From: Escarpia spicata
Taxonomy: Eukaryota; Annelida; Polychaeta; Sabellida; Siboglinidae
Assembly (NCBI GenBank): GCA_963995525.1
Contig: OZ023214.1
Span: 48,957,909-49,021,908 of the forward strand
Direction of reading: 5' to 3'
DNA length: 64,000 nucleotides
Part shown: piece after piece, positions 1 to 45,740 of the stretch
How positions within the stretch are numbered: position 1 is the first letter of the stretch
How the letters are laid out: each line of letters opens with the position of its first letter
The notes under the pieces: generated by a model
Database searches by the model: none
The model's input: only the letters and a program-made list of their open reading frames with translations
Told to the model about the DNA's origin: nothing
Program-made: the position numbers and the translations under genes

Positions 1-447
1 CGTTGTAAAATAATCCATCTTGTTAGTAATTAATTCATCTTGTTATATTAATTAATGTGAACTTTAGAAAAGTTAATTTTCAGCAATTCGTTGTTGCATA
101 TAATAACTCTTTCAGAATATTGAACAATTTGCCCATGAGATGTAGCGCTAGCCACATGTTTGCTACAGCTAATGTCAGCTCGGGTAAATGTGTAATCAGA
201 AAGGCTAATTTTAGCTTAATGAATAGGACTGACATGTCTTTGAACCCCATTATTTATAGCATTAAAACTAGCGACGTGTACTGTACTTCGAAACTGCGGC
301 ACCAGTGGATCCGGGATTTATATATTTTTAAACATATTGTTCTTATCGATGTATTTTTATATTTATTTACATACTTTTATTGATGGACTTGTATATATGA
401 ACATGATGATTGTCTGAAATAAATACATTATTATTATTATTATTATA
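1..447 (+). mobile_element. LINE 3' fragment with ATT tail
   Basis: From about 57 to 300 the sequence translates to a LINE C-terminal pattern (FVVAYNNSFRILNNLPMRCS, then AS.MFAT), then non-coding DNA ends with gtctgaaataaa and a (TTA/ATT) run at 427-447. A second copy of the same family lies at 35535-35918. Confidence 0.65.
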
Positions 448-454
448 ATGTATT

Positions 455-930
455 GTTCTGTCTGCACAAATGGTATACATACAACTGTACATTGAATGCT
501 GAACCACGCAGTTTTAATTTGCTATATGACACTGATCACTACAAAATGTTAGCTTCTATTAATTAATTAATTAAGGTATCTATTGTTTGCTGAGCGCTTC
601 AGCTTTTATTTGCTGTATTACATGCAGTAATCACTAAAACATTAATCTTGTAGACTTGTTTTTAATGAATTAATTTCTTATATTAATTAATTAATTAACT
701 TATTTTTGTTCTGTCTACACATATGGTATCCATATATTAATTGCTGAGCTATGCAGCTTTAATTTGCCATATTACTCACTGATCACAAAAAAATGCTATA
801 TTGTTCTATTAATTAATTAATATTGATATTTTAATAATATTGTGTCCCGTCAACAAACAGTTACACTTTCATTGCTGAGCTTCCCAGTTTACATTTGCTA
901 CATTAAATATGATATGTGTAACAAAATAAT
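455..930. repeat. Degenerate tandem repeat, period about 125 bp
   Basis: Around four copies, each with a 'tgctgagc..c.cag' core, 'atttgctatat', 'ctgatcac' and an attaattaatt run. Very AT-rich and decayed; no coding signal. Confidence 0.55.
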
Positions 931-1104
931 GATAAAATATAATTTAATTACAAAATTTCCCTGAAAATCATGTTAATTTATGCAAATGATGTCAATACAA
1001 ATGAGTAAAATATTACTTTTTGACATAATTGTAAAGAAGGACTACAAATCTATCAATGTGCCAAATTTCATCAATAAACATTGAACAGAACTATTTTATT
1101 ATAA

Positions 1105-1160
1105 TGGACATTAGGTGGCAGCACTGGTGTTTCACAATAAGCCACTAGGTGGCAGCACTA
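1105..1160 (+). promoter_or_regulatory. Two CTCF-like motifs
   Basis: ATTAGGTGGCAGCACTG at about 1110 and GCCACTAGGTGGCAGCAC at about 1140 share the core CTAGGTGGCAGCA. The second fits the CTCF consensus CCAnnAGGTGGCAG on the plus strand. They lie 31 bases apart and about 600 bases upstream of the candidate promoter. Confidence 0.4.
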
Positions 1161-1691
1161 TTAGTTATAAAAACCGAAAAACAACATTTTATACAAGTCA
1201 CTAACAATGATAAGAATAACCTCGCGATGGATTCTATGGAAGCTTTACGCAATCCGCACGTGCATGTGACTAAATATATTAACATATGCATGAAAATAAG
1301 CCATGGCAAATATGCATGAGATTTACAGGTTCATGCATGAGATGGACGCAAAATGTGTGAGACTCATGCCAAATGCATGAGATTTGGTAGCTCTGAACCT
1401 ATACTGGCTACGCCTATGGATCACATGACATGTTATCCAGTTTAGACATGTTTTTTATACTCATATGTACGGGGCTTGTCGACGAGCGTCCCACTAATAT
1501 TATTACTATAAACATAATGTTTTCATACAAATATGAAGAATATTTTGTGAAATACATCCATATTGTACCTTCCTACCAGTTATTTATTTCATGTTATGCA
1601 AACAAATTGTTAAACAAGTTGGTTTTTGTGAAATACTTGCAATTTTTGTGCAAAACAACACTGCCCCATGTAAATCAATGAACCGGCTATA

Positions 1692-1821
1692 ACCAATGAA
1701 AAACAGATGTTGACGTAATTGCCTTCGAAAGTCACGCTCAGTTCTCGTAAGTCATACAGAGACTAACTGCGGCAGATCTCGCGAGATTCGAGAAGACGCA
1801 TCTTGGAGTGTGATGGATAAC
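1692..1821 (+). promoter_or_regulatory. Candidate promoter and leader exon of the receptor gene
   Basis: The stretch contains CCAAT (about 1693), a CRE-like TGACGTAA (about 1712) and a perfect 12-base palindrome ATCTCGCGAGAT at 1776-1787, which includes the TCTCGCGAGA motif known from metazoan housekeeping promoters. An ATG at 1813 (Met-Asp-Asn) is followed at once by a consensus donor AAC|gtgagt at 1822. This could be a leader exon of the gene whose first recognised exon is at 10425. The link is inference only. Confidence 0.35.
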
Positions 1822-2149
1822 GTGAGTTATAATAATTTATATACATTCAATTCACTACCAGCCGTAGCATATCCAATTTCCAAAATATAAGTACATGCTT
1901 CAATTTCATAAAATATGTTTCTTAAAGGGAAATGCACTTATATACATGTAGAATCTTGTGTTCATGTGTTGCGCCTCTATGTGGCTGCACCATAACAAGC
2001 TCTTATATATTTGGCAGTTTTAGAAGTTTTTAATTTCGATATGGCACTGCACTTTTTACAGTTGTTTTATGAAGGTATCAGATCAACGATGGACTATGCT
2101 GTTTTGGGAAGTGTTTAGTGACTTTTTAGTATTTTAGTAATTTATACCT

Positions 2150-5100
2150 GTACAGTGAACTGCACAGTGAAATGCACCTGTGCCACAACATTGTTGCTGA
2201 TCGACCGGGCATTACGGCAACAACAGAACCACTGCACGGCCATTCATCACAGCATGTTCGCGTACAATCGAACTGACCTACTACGGATTGGACGCGCGAT
2301 TGTGACCAGATTTCACCTTACACTACTAGACGCTTGTGCAGCACCACTTGGACCACTTGGACCACTTGGACTCTTGAACAATCAGTGGACTCGCAGGGCT
2401 GTAGGGCAGGGAGATCGAAGCAAAGACCAATTACTGCGCTAATCAACCATCGTTTACCGCGAGACGTAACATCTGCATGCAGACTTTCACTTCTGCGATG
2501 GTCCCTCACGGTTACAATTTTGAACATCTCCCGCTGGAGCGATCGACGGGGTGGGGGAGACCTCCTTCCACCTTTCTTTGTCCAGACCATGGCCCACAGA
2601 ATCTTTTGAATGCCTTGAAGTGGTGTTACACGGGTCGAGAGTTGCGGCAACGGCACGCATCTTTGTAATTTACCGACCACCATTGTCTGGTCGCAAGTCG
2701 AAGTCCTTTCGCCAATTTCTCGTAGAATTTGGCGAATTTCTTGAATGCATTTCACTTCGAAACACCGGAATCGTTATATTCGGTGATTTCAATGTTTGCT
2801 ATGGAAACGATGACGACAAAGATGCACATGACTTAACTGCATTGCTGAACGATGTAAACCTAAAACAACATGTGACATCGGCAACACACTGCCGGGGTAA
2901 CATTATTGACCTCGCTATCACCCCGGTGAATGGCTCTATTGTGACAGACGTGTCGGTGGAGTCCTTGCTCACAGACCACCACATCATCATGTGTAAGTTG
3001 GTTTCATCTAAGCCACGACCAGTGCATAAGGAAGTAAATATCCTGCTATCAACATGCAGCAGTTTTCGTGCGACTTACGCGCTTCGCCACTGATTAACAA
3101 CCCTGCCGACAACATTGCAAGTCTGTTTGAACAGTATAATGATGAACTTTGAACGGTAATTGACAGACATGCACCAGTTATCCAATGGTTGATAAATGTG
3201 CATCCAAGACAACCATGGCGGACTGACAACTTGCAGCTGATGAGACGACAAGTGCGTCGAGCAGAGCGCAAGTGGCGCCACACGCGGCTAGCTGTCCATC
3301 GTGAAATGTACACTTACTTGCGTGACGTATTTAAGCAGAGCATCGCCACAACCAAATCTACTTATTACTGTGGTGAAATCGAAGCTACATCTCACAATAC
3401 CAAAGCAATGTATCGCATCACGAACAGTTTGATGGGATGTACTCGTACGCCTGTGCTCCCCGAATGTGACGACGACCCGGATGTGCAAGCTGAACGATTG
3501 GTCGGTTATTTCACAGATAAGATCACTGATATCAGTACACGGCTGGTGACTGCACGCTCGCAATGCCAACTGCCCACATTCCTACACGATATTGAATGCC
3601 GTATTGAAGAACCATTGTACGACTTTCAACTTGCTACAGTCACCGACATCTGCGGTCTGGTTGAGAAGACATCCATCAAATCTTCTTCCAGCATTGACGT
3701 CATTTCTGGAAGCATGCTTAAATCTAACATTGACATTCTTGGAACAGTGTTAACCAGCATTGTTAACATGTCCATCATGTCGGCATCACCGCTGTTAAAG
3801 AGGAATGGTCTTGATCCAGAACTGTTATCGAATTATCGTCCAATATCAAATCTGTCTTTCGTATCTAAGCTCGTCGAGAGATGCATTGCAATCCAAATAC
3901 GACAGCACATGGATGCAAACGGCATCTTCGATATTTTCCAAAGTGTGTACCGTCCAAAGCACAGCTGTGAAACAGCCCTAGTAGGCATACAGGACGACAT
4001 ATTGCTTCCTCTAGATAACAAGAAGAGCGTGATACTAGTGCTACTAGATCTCAGTGCCGCTTTTGATACTGTCGACCGCCATCTGTTGTTCAATCAACTG
4101 CACAGAATTGGCATGCGTGGCAACGCACTGTGCTGGTTGAAGTCGTATCTGTCACAGCGAACACATGCAGTTAAAGTTGGCAACATCATTTCAAGAAGTG
4201 TCGATCTAACATGTGGTGTGCCTCAGGGTAGCGTGCTCGGACCTCTTCTGTTCACGACCTACTGCCTTGGACTCACCCATGTTTTTGAACATCAACTATG
4301 CTGTCATATATATGCTGATGATACACAATTATATGTGGACTTTCCCCGTGACCAACCACTTAAAATGACCACCGATCGAATATCTTGTTGTACCACCGAT
4401 GTGAAAGCGTGGATGTCTTTCCATAATCTCCTGCTTAACGAGAACAAAACCAAGGTGATCGTCATATCTGCAGTGAACAATCAGAAACTTGTTCACCCGC
4501 CTGTTGACCATGTCGTTGATGTATGTGGCTGTGCTGTTTCGCCGAAGCCGGTTATCCGCGACATCAGCGTTCTACTCGACAACACTATGTCGATGACGAA
4601 TCAAGTGCATTGTGTTTGCCAGGTGGCATATTGTCACCTCCGAAGCATCGCATTAATTCGGAAATGTCTTACCACTAATGCCTGCAGAACCATTGTGAAT
4701 GCCTTAGTCATGTCACGTATTGATTATGGCAATGCAATGTTATATGGTCTGCCGGAGACGAACTTGCGAAAGCTGCAGATGGAACAGAATTCCGCAGCAT
4801 GTCTCATTACCAGGACAAGGAGACGGAACACATAACACCTGTTCTCTACCGTCTGCACTGGTTGCCTATACGCCAGCGGATCGAATTCAAGCTGTTACTG
4901 CTGGTATATCGTGCAGTGCACTATCTCGGCCCTGCGTACATTTCATCGCTCGTGACATCCTACACGCCAACCAGATCAATTAGATCGGCCGAACAAGGTC
5001 TGCTGACTGTTCCGAGATATCACCTTGAACATTATGGCCGTTGTTCCTTCTCTGTGGCTGGCCCGATCCTGTGGAATGCCCTGCCTCATGCAGTCAGGCA

Positions 5101-5590
5101 TGCAAACTGTGTTACCACTTTAAAATCACTCTTAAAGACACACTTATTTCGACAGGCCTTCGAAGAACTTTGCAGTCCGCATCAGTGACATTTGTGCAAT
5201 ATTGACATTCGGTTATGTACTTAGGTTGCAGTTATTTATTTATTTATTTAAAAAAAAAAATTTTAATTAGCATATTATATGTATTTATTTTATTTTATTT
5301 AAGAACATTATTTATTTTAGGTATTTAAACGGCTAATTCATTTAATGTATACACTTGTAAATATATATATTTATTTTTATTCAGGTTTATCTAACTGACA
5401 TTTTATGTAATTTTTATATGCTACTTTTAAATCATATTCGTTTACCTTTCTATTTAATATTTCTATTTAATATGTTTTAGGTCATTTAATGTATTTTATT
5501 TATACTCTACGATTGTCAACGCCTTTGAGCAGATTTGTTATCCGGACACACGGGGCTCTATAAATGCTTTATAATAATAATAATAATGAT
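2150..5590 (+). mobile_element. L2/CR1-type non-LTR retrotransposon, frame-broken
   Basis: An apurinic endonuclease region comes first (IVIFGDFNV at about 2770-2797 and LTDHHI at about 2970), then a reverse transcriptase (3189-4835) with the usual blocks: 'NYRPISNLSFVSKLVE', 'LLDLSAAFDTVD', '[13 protein letters not shown]' and 'YADDTQLY'. A C-terminal LHWLPIRQRIEFKLLLLVYR block sits in another frame at 4840-5188. The frame changes at about 2550, 3090 and 4830, so the copy is inactive. The 3' end is an AT-rich tail ending in (TAA) repeats at 5572-5588. It lies between the candidate promoter and the first receptor exon. Confidence 0.85.
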
Positions 5591-8440
5591 ACGCTGGACC
5601 CACCTTGATTTTACCATTAAAACTATATTTTTCATAAATTTGATACCTTGATGCGTCAATCAATCCACATCATCTCAGGCATATTGACACTATAACAATA
5701 TTGTGCCAGACTGTGCTGTTACAGCCATGCGTTACTGTGCCATGAGCTTGGAATGAGAGATAACAAGTGCATTTTGGTGCAAACCTGACAGTTTTTATGC
5801 CTCAAAAATATGCTAGGACGCAATGTTTTTATTTTAATGTAAATCTGGGTGATGTGTGGAATGATTAAATTAACATACCGAGGTATGACTTTTATGCAAA
5901 AATATAGTTATCACGGCAAAATCGAGATGGGTTCTAGACAAGTGCCAGGAATGTAAAGGCATCTCTGGGCCTTTACATCATCTAAGTCTAAGAGACTTAG
6001 CACAAAGTAATCATTTTAATTGCGGTCTATAATGTCATGCCAAACTTATCCCCAATGACCTAAAAGTAAAAGATTCTGGTGAAATCTCAGTTCCAGATGA
6101 CTGATGTATTGTTCACACCATGATGCTTTACCAAACAGTGCCCAGTGCATCTTTGACTCTGCAGGCTGAAATGCATTACAGTGCAGATTTTGCTCGAAAT
6201 TGACATTTATCCAAGATAAAAAAATTTGCTAGCTACTATGCTAATGTAACGATAAAAGTGTACATCTAGATGAAACAATGGCTGACAATTGTGGTAACAT
6301 CTAGGCTGCATGCATAGCTCAGCTATCACGACAATGGATATTTAAACATGTGACAATATATGTACATTAACAACTTAAATCTGTGAAATTATCTGTTGTT
6401 TAGCCGATATCTACAGGTACTGATGCAACACGAAACTTGATCAGGCAACCGGCAAAGAATTTCAATATACATGTGACCTACTCAAAGGTCTGTTTTAATA
6501 ACCAGGAATGACAAGTTGCTGAATTCTGTTTGATACAGACTAAAGTAATTAGCAATGTGTATATTGTAATTATACATTGTAATCGTATTGATATATTGAC
6601 ACCTCATCATTTATAACTATGCTGCTGCACTACTAGTATCATTATATTTGGCAGATGATGAACACTCAGTGATTCAGAATATAATCTAAAAACTTTTGGG
6701 TGTGTTAATTAATTACTATTTTGGGGCTTGACTATTCAATTTCACAGCATGCAGCAAGCATATGAATGGAAGTCTATAGCAGAGATGCCTGAACCTGCAT
6801 CATTTCTAAAATTAGGATTTCCATTTGTCCATTAGGAATTGGTTATATCAACAAATCAATATGCTGTTCTTGTCATTATTAATGTAAGGCAATATTTAAA
6901 ATTTTTGTCAAGTCGTCATATTCCAGATGTGATGACCACTTATATTTGCTATCAATATCCTGTACATACTATTTATTTCTAGCACTCCCTGTTTCATTGT
7001 CGTCATTTAAATATCACCAGAATGTTTTGTGAAACATTTTGTTTTGCACTTTTAACTCCTAGTTATATGTATTGGTGTATACAATAATACATCAGTTCTC
7101 ATCTATCCTAACTGGACTGTAGTTTCTGTTATTAACCCATTCATGTTCAGGGGGCTCTAAATGGACCACATGTTCAGGGGGCTCTAAACGGACCACATGT
7201 TCATGGCCACTCCACGAGCTGTACAATACAATTATGAAATAATCAGTTCTTTGCATTACTGCTAGGGAAAGGATGCCAACATGTGCATAACAAAAATAGT
7301 TATTTTTCACAAAATTGACATCATACCAGTGATGTAATTATCGTGAAGTTTGCTTTCTTAAAAAATGCCATCACTACACACCGAAAGTATGTGATCATTT
7401 AATTTATAATCTATCATGATAGTACCACTATAATCATCATAGCTATCATGATAGTATCAAAATAGTAATTACAGCTATCATGGTACTATTGTGTTAGTAA
7501 AACTAACTCCGATAGTCATCCCTACTCACAAACTAGCTTCTTTTTAAAATTGTGTACAAAGCCGCTTTTTGTGGTAAAATAATAGCATATAGTTTGAAGA
7601 AATATAATTATCTAAGTTAATTTCACAGTCAAACGTATGATCAGTTATATTTGAAAATGTACCGTTGACCTACCAAGTGTTGCATGTACTTGTATCCAAA
7701 GAGCCTACAATGAGTCGTCTTAATATAAATAAAAGCAAAGTGTGTGATTGGCATTGTGCCAGAAGACAGGAAACGTGTACCTGGTAGTCCAAGCAACTTG
7801 TTGTCCATGCTGTCAAAGGCTGCTGGCGATAGACAATGGCAGGTACTAATTGCTTTCCAGGCATTGTGACATCATGTTGGAAAGTGTGCCAGAATGGTGT
7901 CCTCTTCATAGGTTCCAATTAATTGTTGTTCAGAATAAGTACTGCCCCCCAGCGGTAGTAGCTGGTAAACATTCTACCATGCATTTTCAGTCTGTGGAAG
8001 TGTTCACATTGGCTGTGGATTGTTAGTGTTGATCGGATATAACTTGGATCTATTGTACAGCACCTGTGACTTGTGTAGACTGGATGTGGATACAGGTGGG
8101 TCTACATTTCTTCACGGCGCTTCTTTCTTTTTCCTTGTTTTTATTTCTTTATTTTGAACATCCTTCTACACAATTTTTCCCCTTTTTGTTCGACTGCCAT
8201 GATGTTATGCACCACACAAATCCCAGTTTAGCTGTGAACAGCTGTAAAGGGATTACTATATCAAGCATCAAGCAAGGCAGCTTCTTGGTCTGGTTTGACA
8301 TCATTATCAGCACCGTGGAACATTTTATTGACTGACTCCTCTAGTCTTAGTAGTGGGGTATTGTACTCTTACTTTCCTATATTACTTGCCTGGATCTTCA
8401 GATCGTAATGTAAGGCTTTTTAGCAGTTTAAGCCTTTATG
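5591..8440. other. AT-rich intronic or intergenic DNA without recognised features
   Basis: No coding pattern seen. Minor items: two copies of a 'catgttcagggggctctaaa' string at 7142-7190, and three TATCATGATA-type palindromes at 7414-7482. Confidence 0.5.
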
Positions 8441-8449
8441 TATCATATT

Positions 8450-8860
8450 TTATTTTATTTTAGAACATGGCTTTTTTTTTTTTTATTAAATTTTAGTTTT
8501 TGTAATTGTAATCTTCCCATCTTCCGGTTTTCATTGAATCCTTTTTTAAAAGTGAGGATATTTTCAGCATCTACTGTTGCCTGTGAAAGTTATTCCAATC
8601 CTGATATTGGGAAGGGGTATTTTCTGATGTCTTGCCTGCGGGGTTTCTTGTAGAATTTCTCACCCAATGTGCAATGAGTGAGCAATGGTTGTGAAGAAAG
8701 CTTCAATTGGTGACAACAACAATTTTGTCAAAGATGATATGTAGAATTTTACACATTTGTATCATGTCACCTGTTCCTTTGTATGCCACATTCAGTAGGT
8801 TCAAGCGTTTTAGACTGTCTTCTTTTTATTTCTAATACCAGCTTTGTGGCTCTTCAATGT
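8450..8860 (-). mobile_element. LINE C-terminal remnant, reverse strand
   Basis: Read on the minus strand, about 8815 to 8740 gives KRLNLLN, then GDMIQMCKILH, matching the 'RLKRLNLP..RGDMIEvYKIL' block found after the reverse transcriptase of jockey/CR1-like LINEs. Short and decayed. Confidence 0.5.
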
Positions 8861-9052
8861 GCAATCATTATTACCCCTGGGTTGTGGAACATGTTATTGG
8901 CTCAGTCTGAGGACATGGGTAGCATCCACTTGATCTTTATTGAACTGTGATTTGTTAATACAAAAGAGACATGATTGAAATGTACACTATATTACAGTAA
9001 TTAATTATTTTTAAGTACCGGGTAATTTATTCAAAAAGAAATATCATGACGT

Positions 9053-9928
9053 TTCTAGTTGTTTCCACTGCTCGGCAATGTTCTGTTAACTGCCTAGACT
9101 ATGTTGTGGTTAGAATGTTAAGGTGGTCACTGCCAGGATGCAGTCAGCCTCACTAACTTGTTCTTTTACCTCCCCAGTTGGGATGTGATCTTTGAGTCCG
9201 AGGATGTGCTAACCACTACACGCCCATGCTATCTTTTTTGTACTGGCTGCTACCACAGGTTTCCATGGATGCTCCGTGATGGAGCTGACACTTGAATATA
9301 TTTTCATTGAGAATGCCAACTTGACTTCCCTATCTTGAATGTCATATACAATCATGGATTTTCTAGTTGTGACTGTAGGCCTGGGTTTATAAATATTCTT
9401 ATGCATAATCACAGATTTATTTCTCACCAGGACAATGGAGTGACTGCAAGGACACAGCATACTGGTTATAATGCGGACAGACTGGACAATGGGATTGACA
9501 CAACCCTTCTGTTTCATCTTGCTGGTGGTCAGCCTACTTGAGGTGGTCCACTCAGCGGTCAAGTCTCCATGCATCCTCCATGCCGAAAGTAAGTACCTGC
9601 ATTCACTCCAACACTAGTTTTATTCCAGAGGAAACAGATACATGTCATTTGAAATGGCTCTCAACATTTTAGAGTGTTTCCCTCGTGACTCGGAGATCAC
9701 GTTAATGTTGGTCCCATCTCAATATGGGATGTAAAAGAACCATTGAGGACAACAAGTACCCTCGCAGTGACCACTCTCAGTGTTAGCGTCAGTTTGGCGA
9801 TAGTGTTTTGAAAAAGGCTGACTAGTTGAATGAGACCTCATAAAACCACAACGTTCTAATCACAATATATATATATAAACTAGTCAGTTAATTGAACGTC
9901 GCCAAGCACTGGAAACAACTAGAACTAG
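9053..9928. mobile_element. Fold-back element with long imperfect inverted arms
   Basis: The left arm begins tctagttgtttccactgctc at 9056; the right arm read on the minus strand from about 9928 begins ctagttgtttccagtgcttg. Order is preserved further in: GTTAACTG, then CTAG, then a GTGGTCACTGC string, then TTCTTTTAC and TCCCA, as far as about 9225 and 9670. The arms differ in length by insertions. The loop has no recognised gene. It may be a non-autonomous DNA transposon. Confidence 0.6.
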
Positions 9929-10235
9929 AACAACCGCCGGTAGGGCATTTCTGGCAATGAGAGATTCAAGTGTTATCAGAGATGCCTTCGGGCTGGCCAA
10001 GTTGATGTCACAATGTCTAATTGATGTACATGTCTCCATTGTCGTATAAAATCTGTCGGAGACATGGGTTGTTCTTGTTAGCAGATCTATCAATATCCTG
10101 TACTTAGGAATTTGCAGTTCATATTGCACATTCTGGATCTTTCTAAGTTGCCCATCATTATTACTTGTATTAGCTTTAAATTAAACTAATTAAGACATTT
10201 TACATTAGAGAACCTATTACATGGAATGCTACTGT

Positions 10236-10412
10236 TACAGTCCCTTACTCTAATGATGACCCTTGCTCTAACGATGACCATTGCTCTAACAATGACCCTT
10301 GCTCATCTCATCCCCGATCACGATTTGGCCTTACGGTTCTTGTATCTTGTATCACTGAGTTCAGATTCCTGGATATATAGGCGCTATAGAAGTTTATTAT
10401 TGTTATTAAATT
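10236..10412 (+). repeat. LINE 3' tail next to exon 1
   Basis: A series of 'gctctaa.gatgacc' repeats is followed by gttcagattcctggatatat, then a 'ggcgctatagaagtttatta' string and a TTA run. The same order is found at 37505-37628. It ends about 10 bases before the acceptor of the exon at 10425. Confidence 0.6.
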
Positions 10413-10424
10413 GTTTTTACAGAG

Positions 10425-45298
<34,874 letters not shown>

Positions 45299-45740
45299 GC
45301 CATCTTGAGACGGTCCGTTGTTGTCATTGGGGTGGGTTGTCTCTCTTCAGATGGTCCCCCCATTGTCAGTGTTGTGTTTATCTTTTGAGATGATCCCCCA
45401 TTGCCAGATTATCTCTCTTGAGATGGTTCCCCATTGCCAGAGTGGTGCATCACCTCTCTTAAGGCAGTCTCCATTGCCATACTAGTGGATTATCTTTTAA
45501 GATGATCTCCCATTGTCAGATTATCTCTCTTGAGAGAGTCCCCCTTTGCTGGTGTGGCGGATCACCCGTATTGGTACTATCCCTATTGTCAACGAAGTAG
45601 ATCATCTGTATTGAAATGATCTGCACTATGATCACAGTAGATCATCAGATTCAAGATTATAGCCTACCATGAATATGGTGAATCACATCTTGAGATGATC
45701 CCTCACTGTCAGCATAGCAGATTACATGTGTGAATCTGCT
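45299..45740 (+). repeat. Degenerate repeats at the start of the receptor 3' UTR
   Basis: Begins a few bases after the stop codon. About nine decayed copies of 'tatctcttgagatggtcccccattgccag', period about 45-55. Confidence 0.6.

Noticed and set aside
1430..1681. Frame containing VDERPTN, similar to VVDERPQN of exon 5
   Set aside because: The match is six residues with nothing around it; chance.
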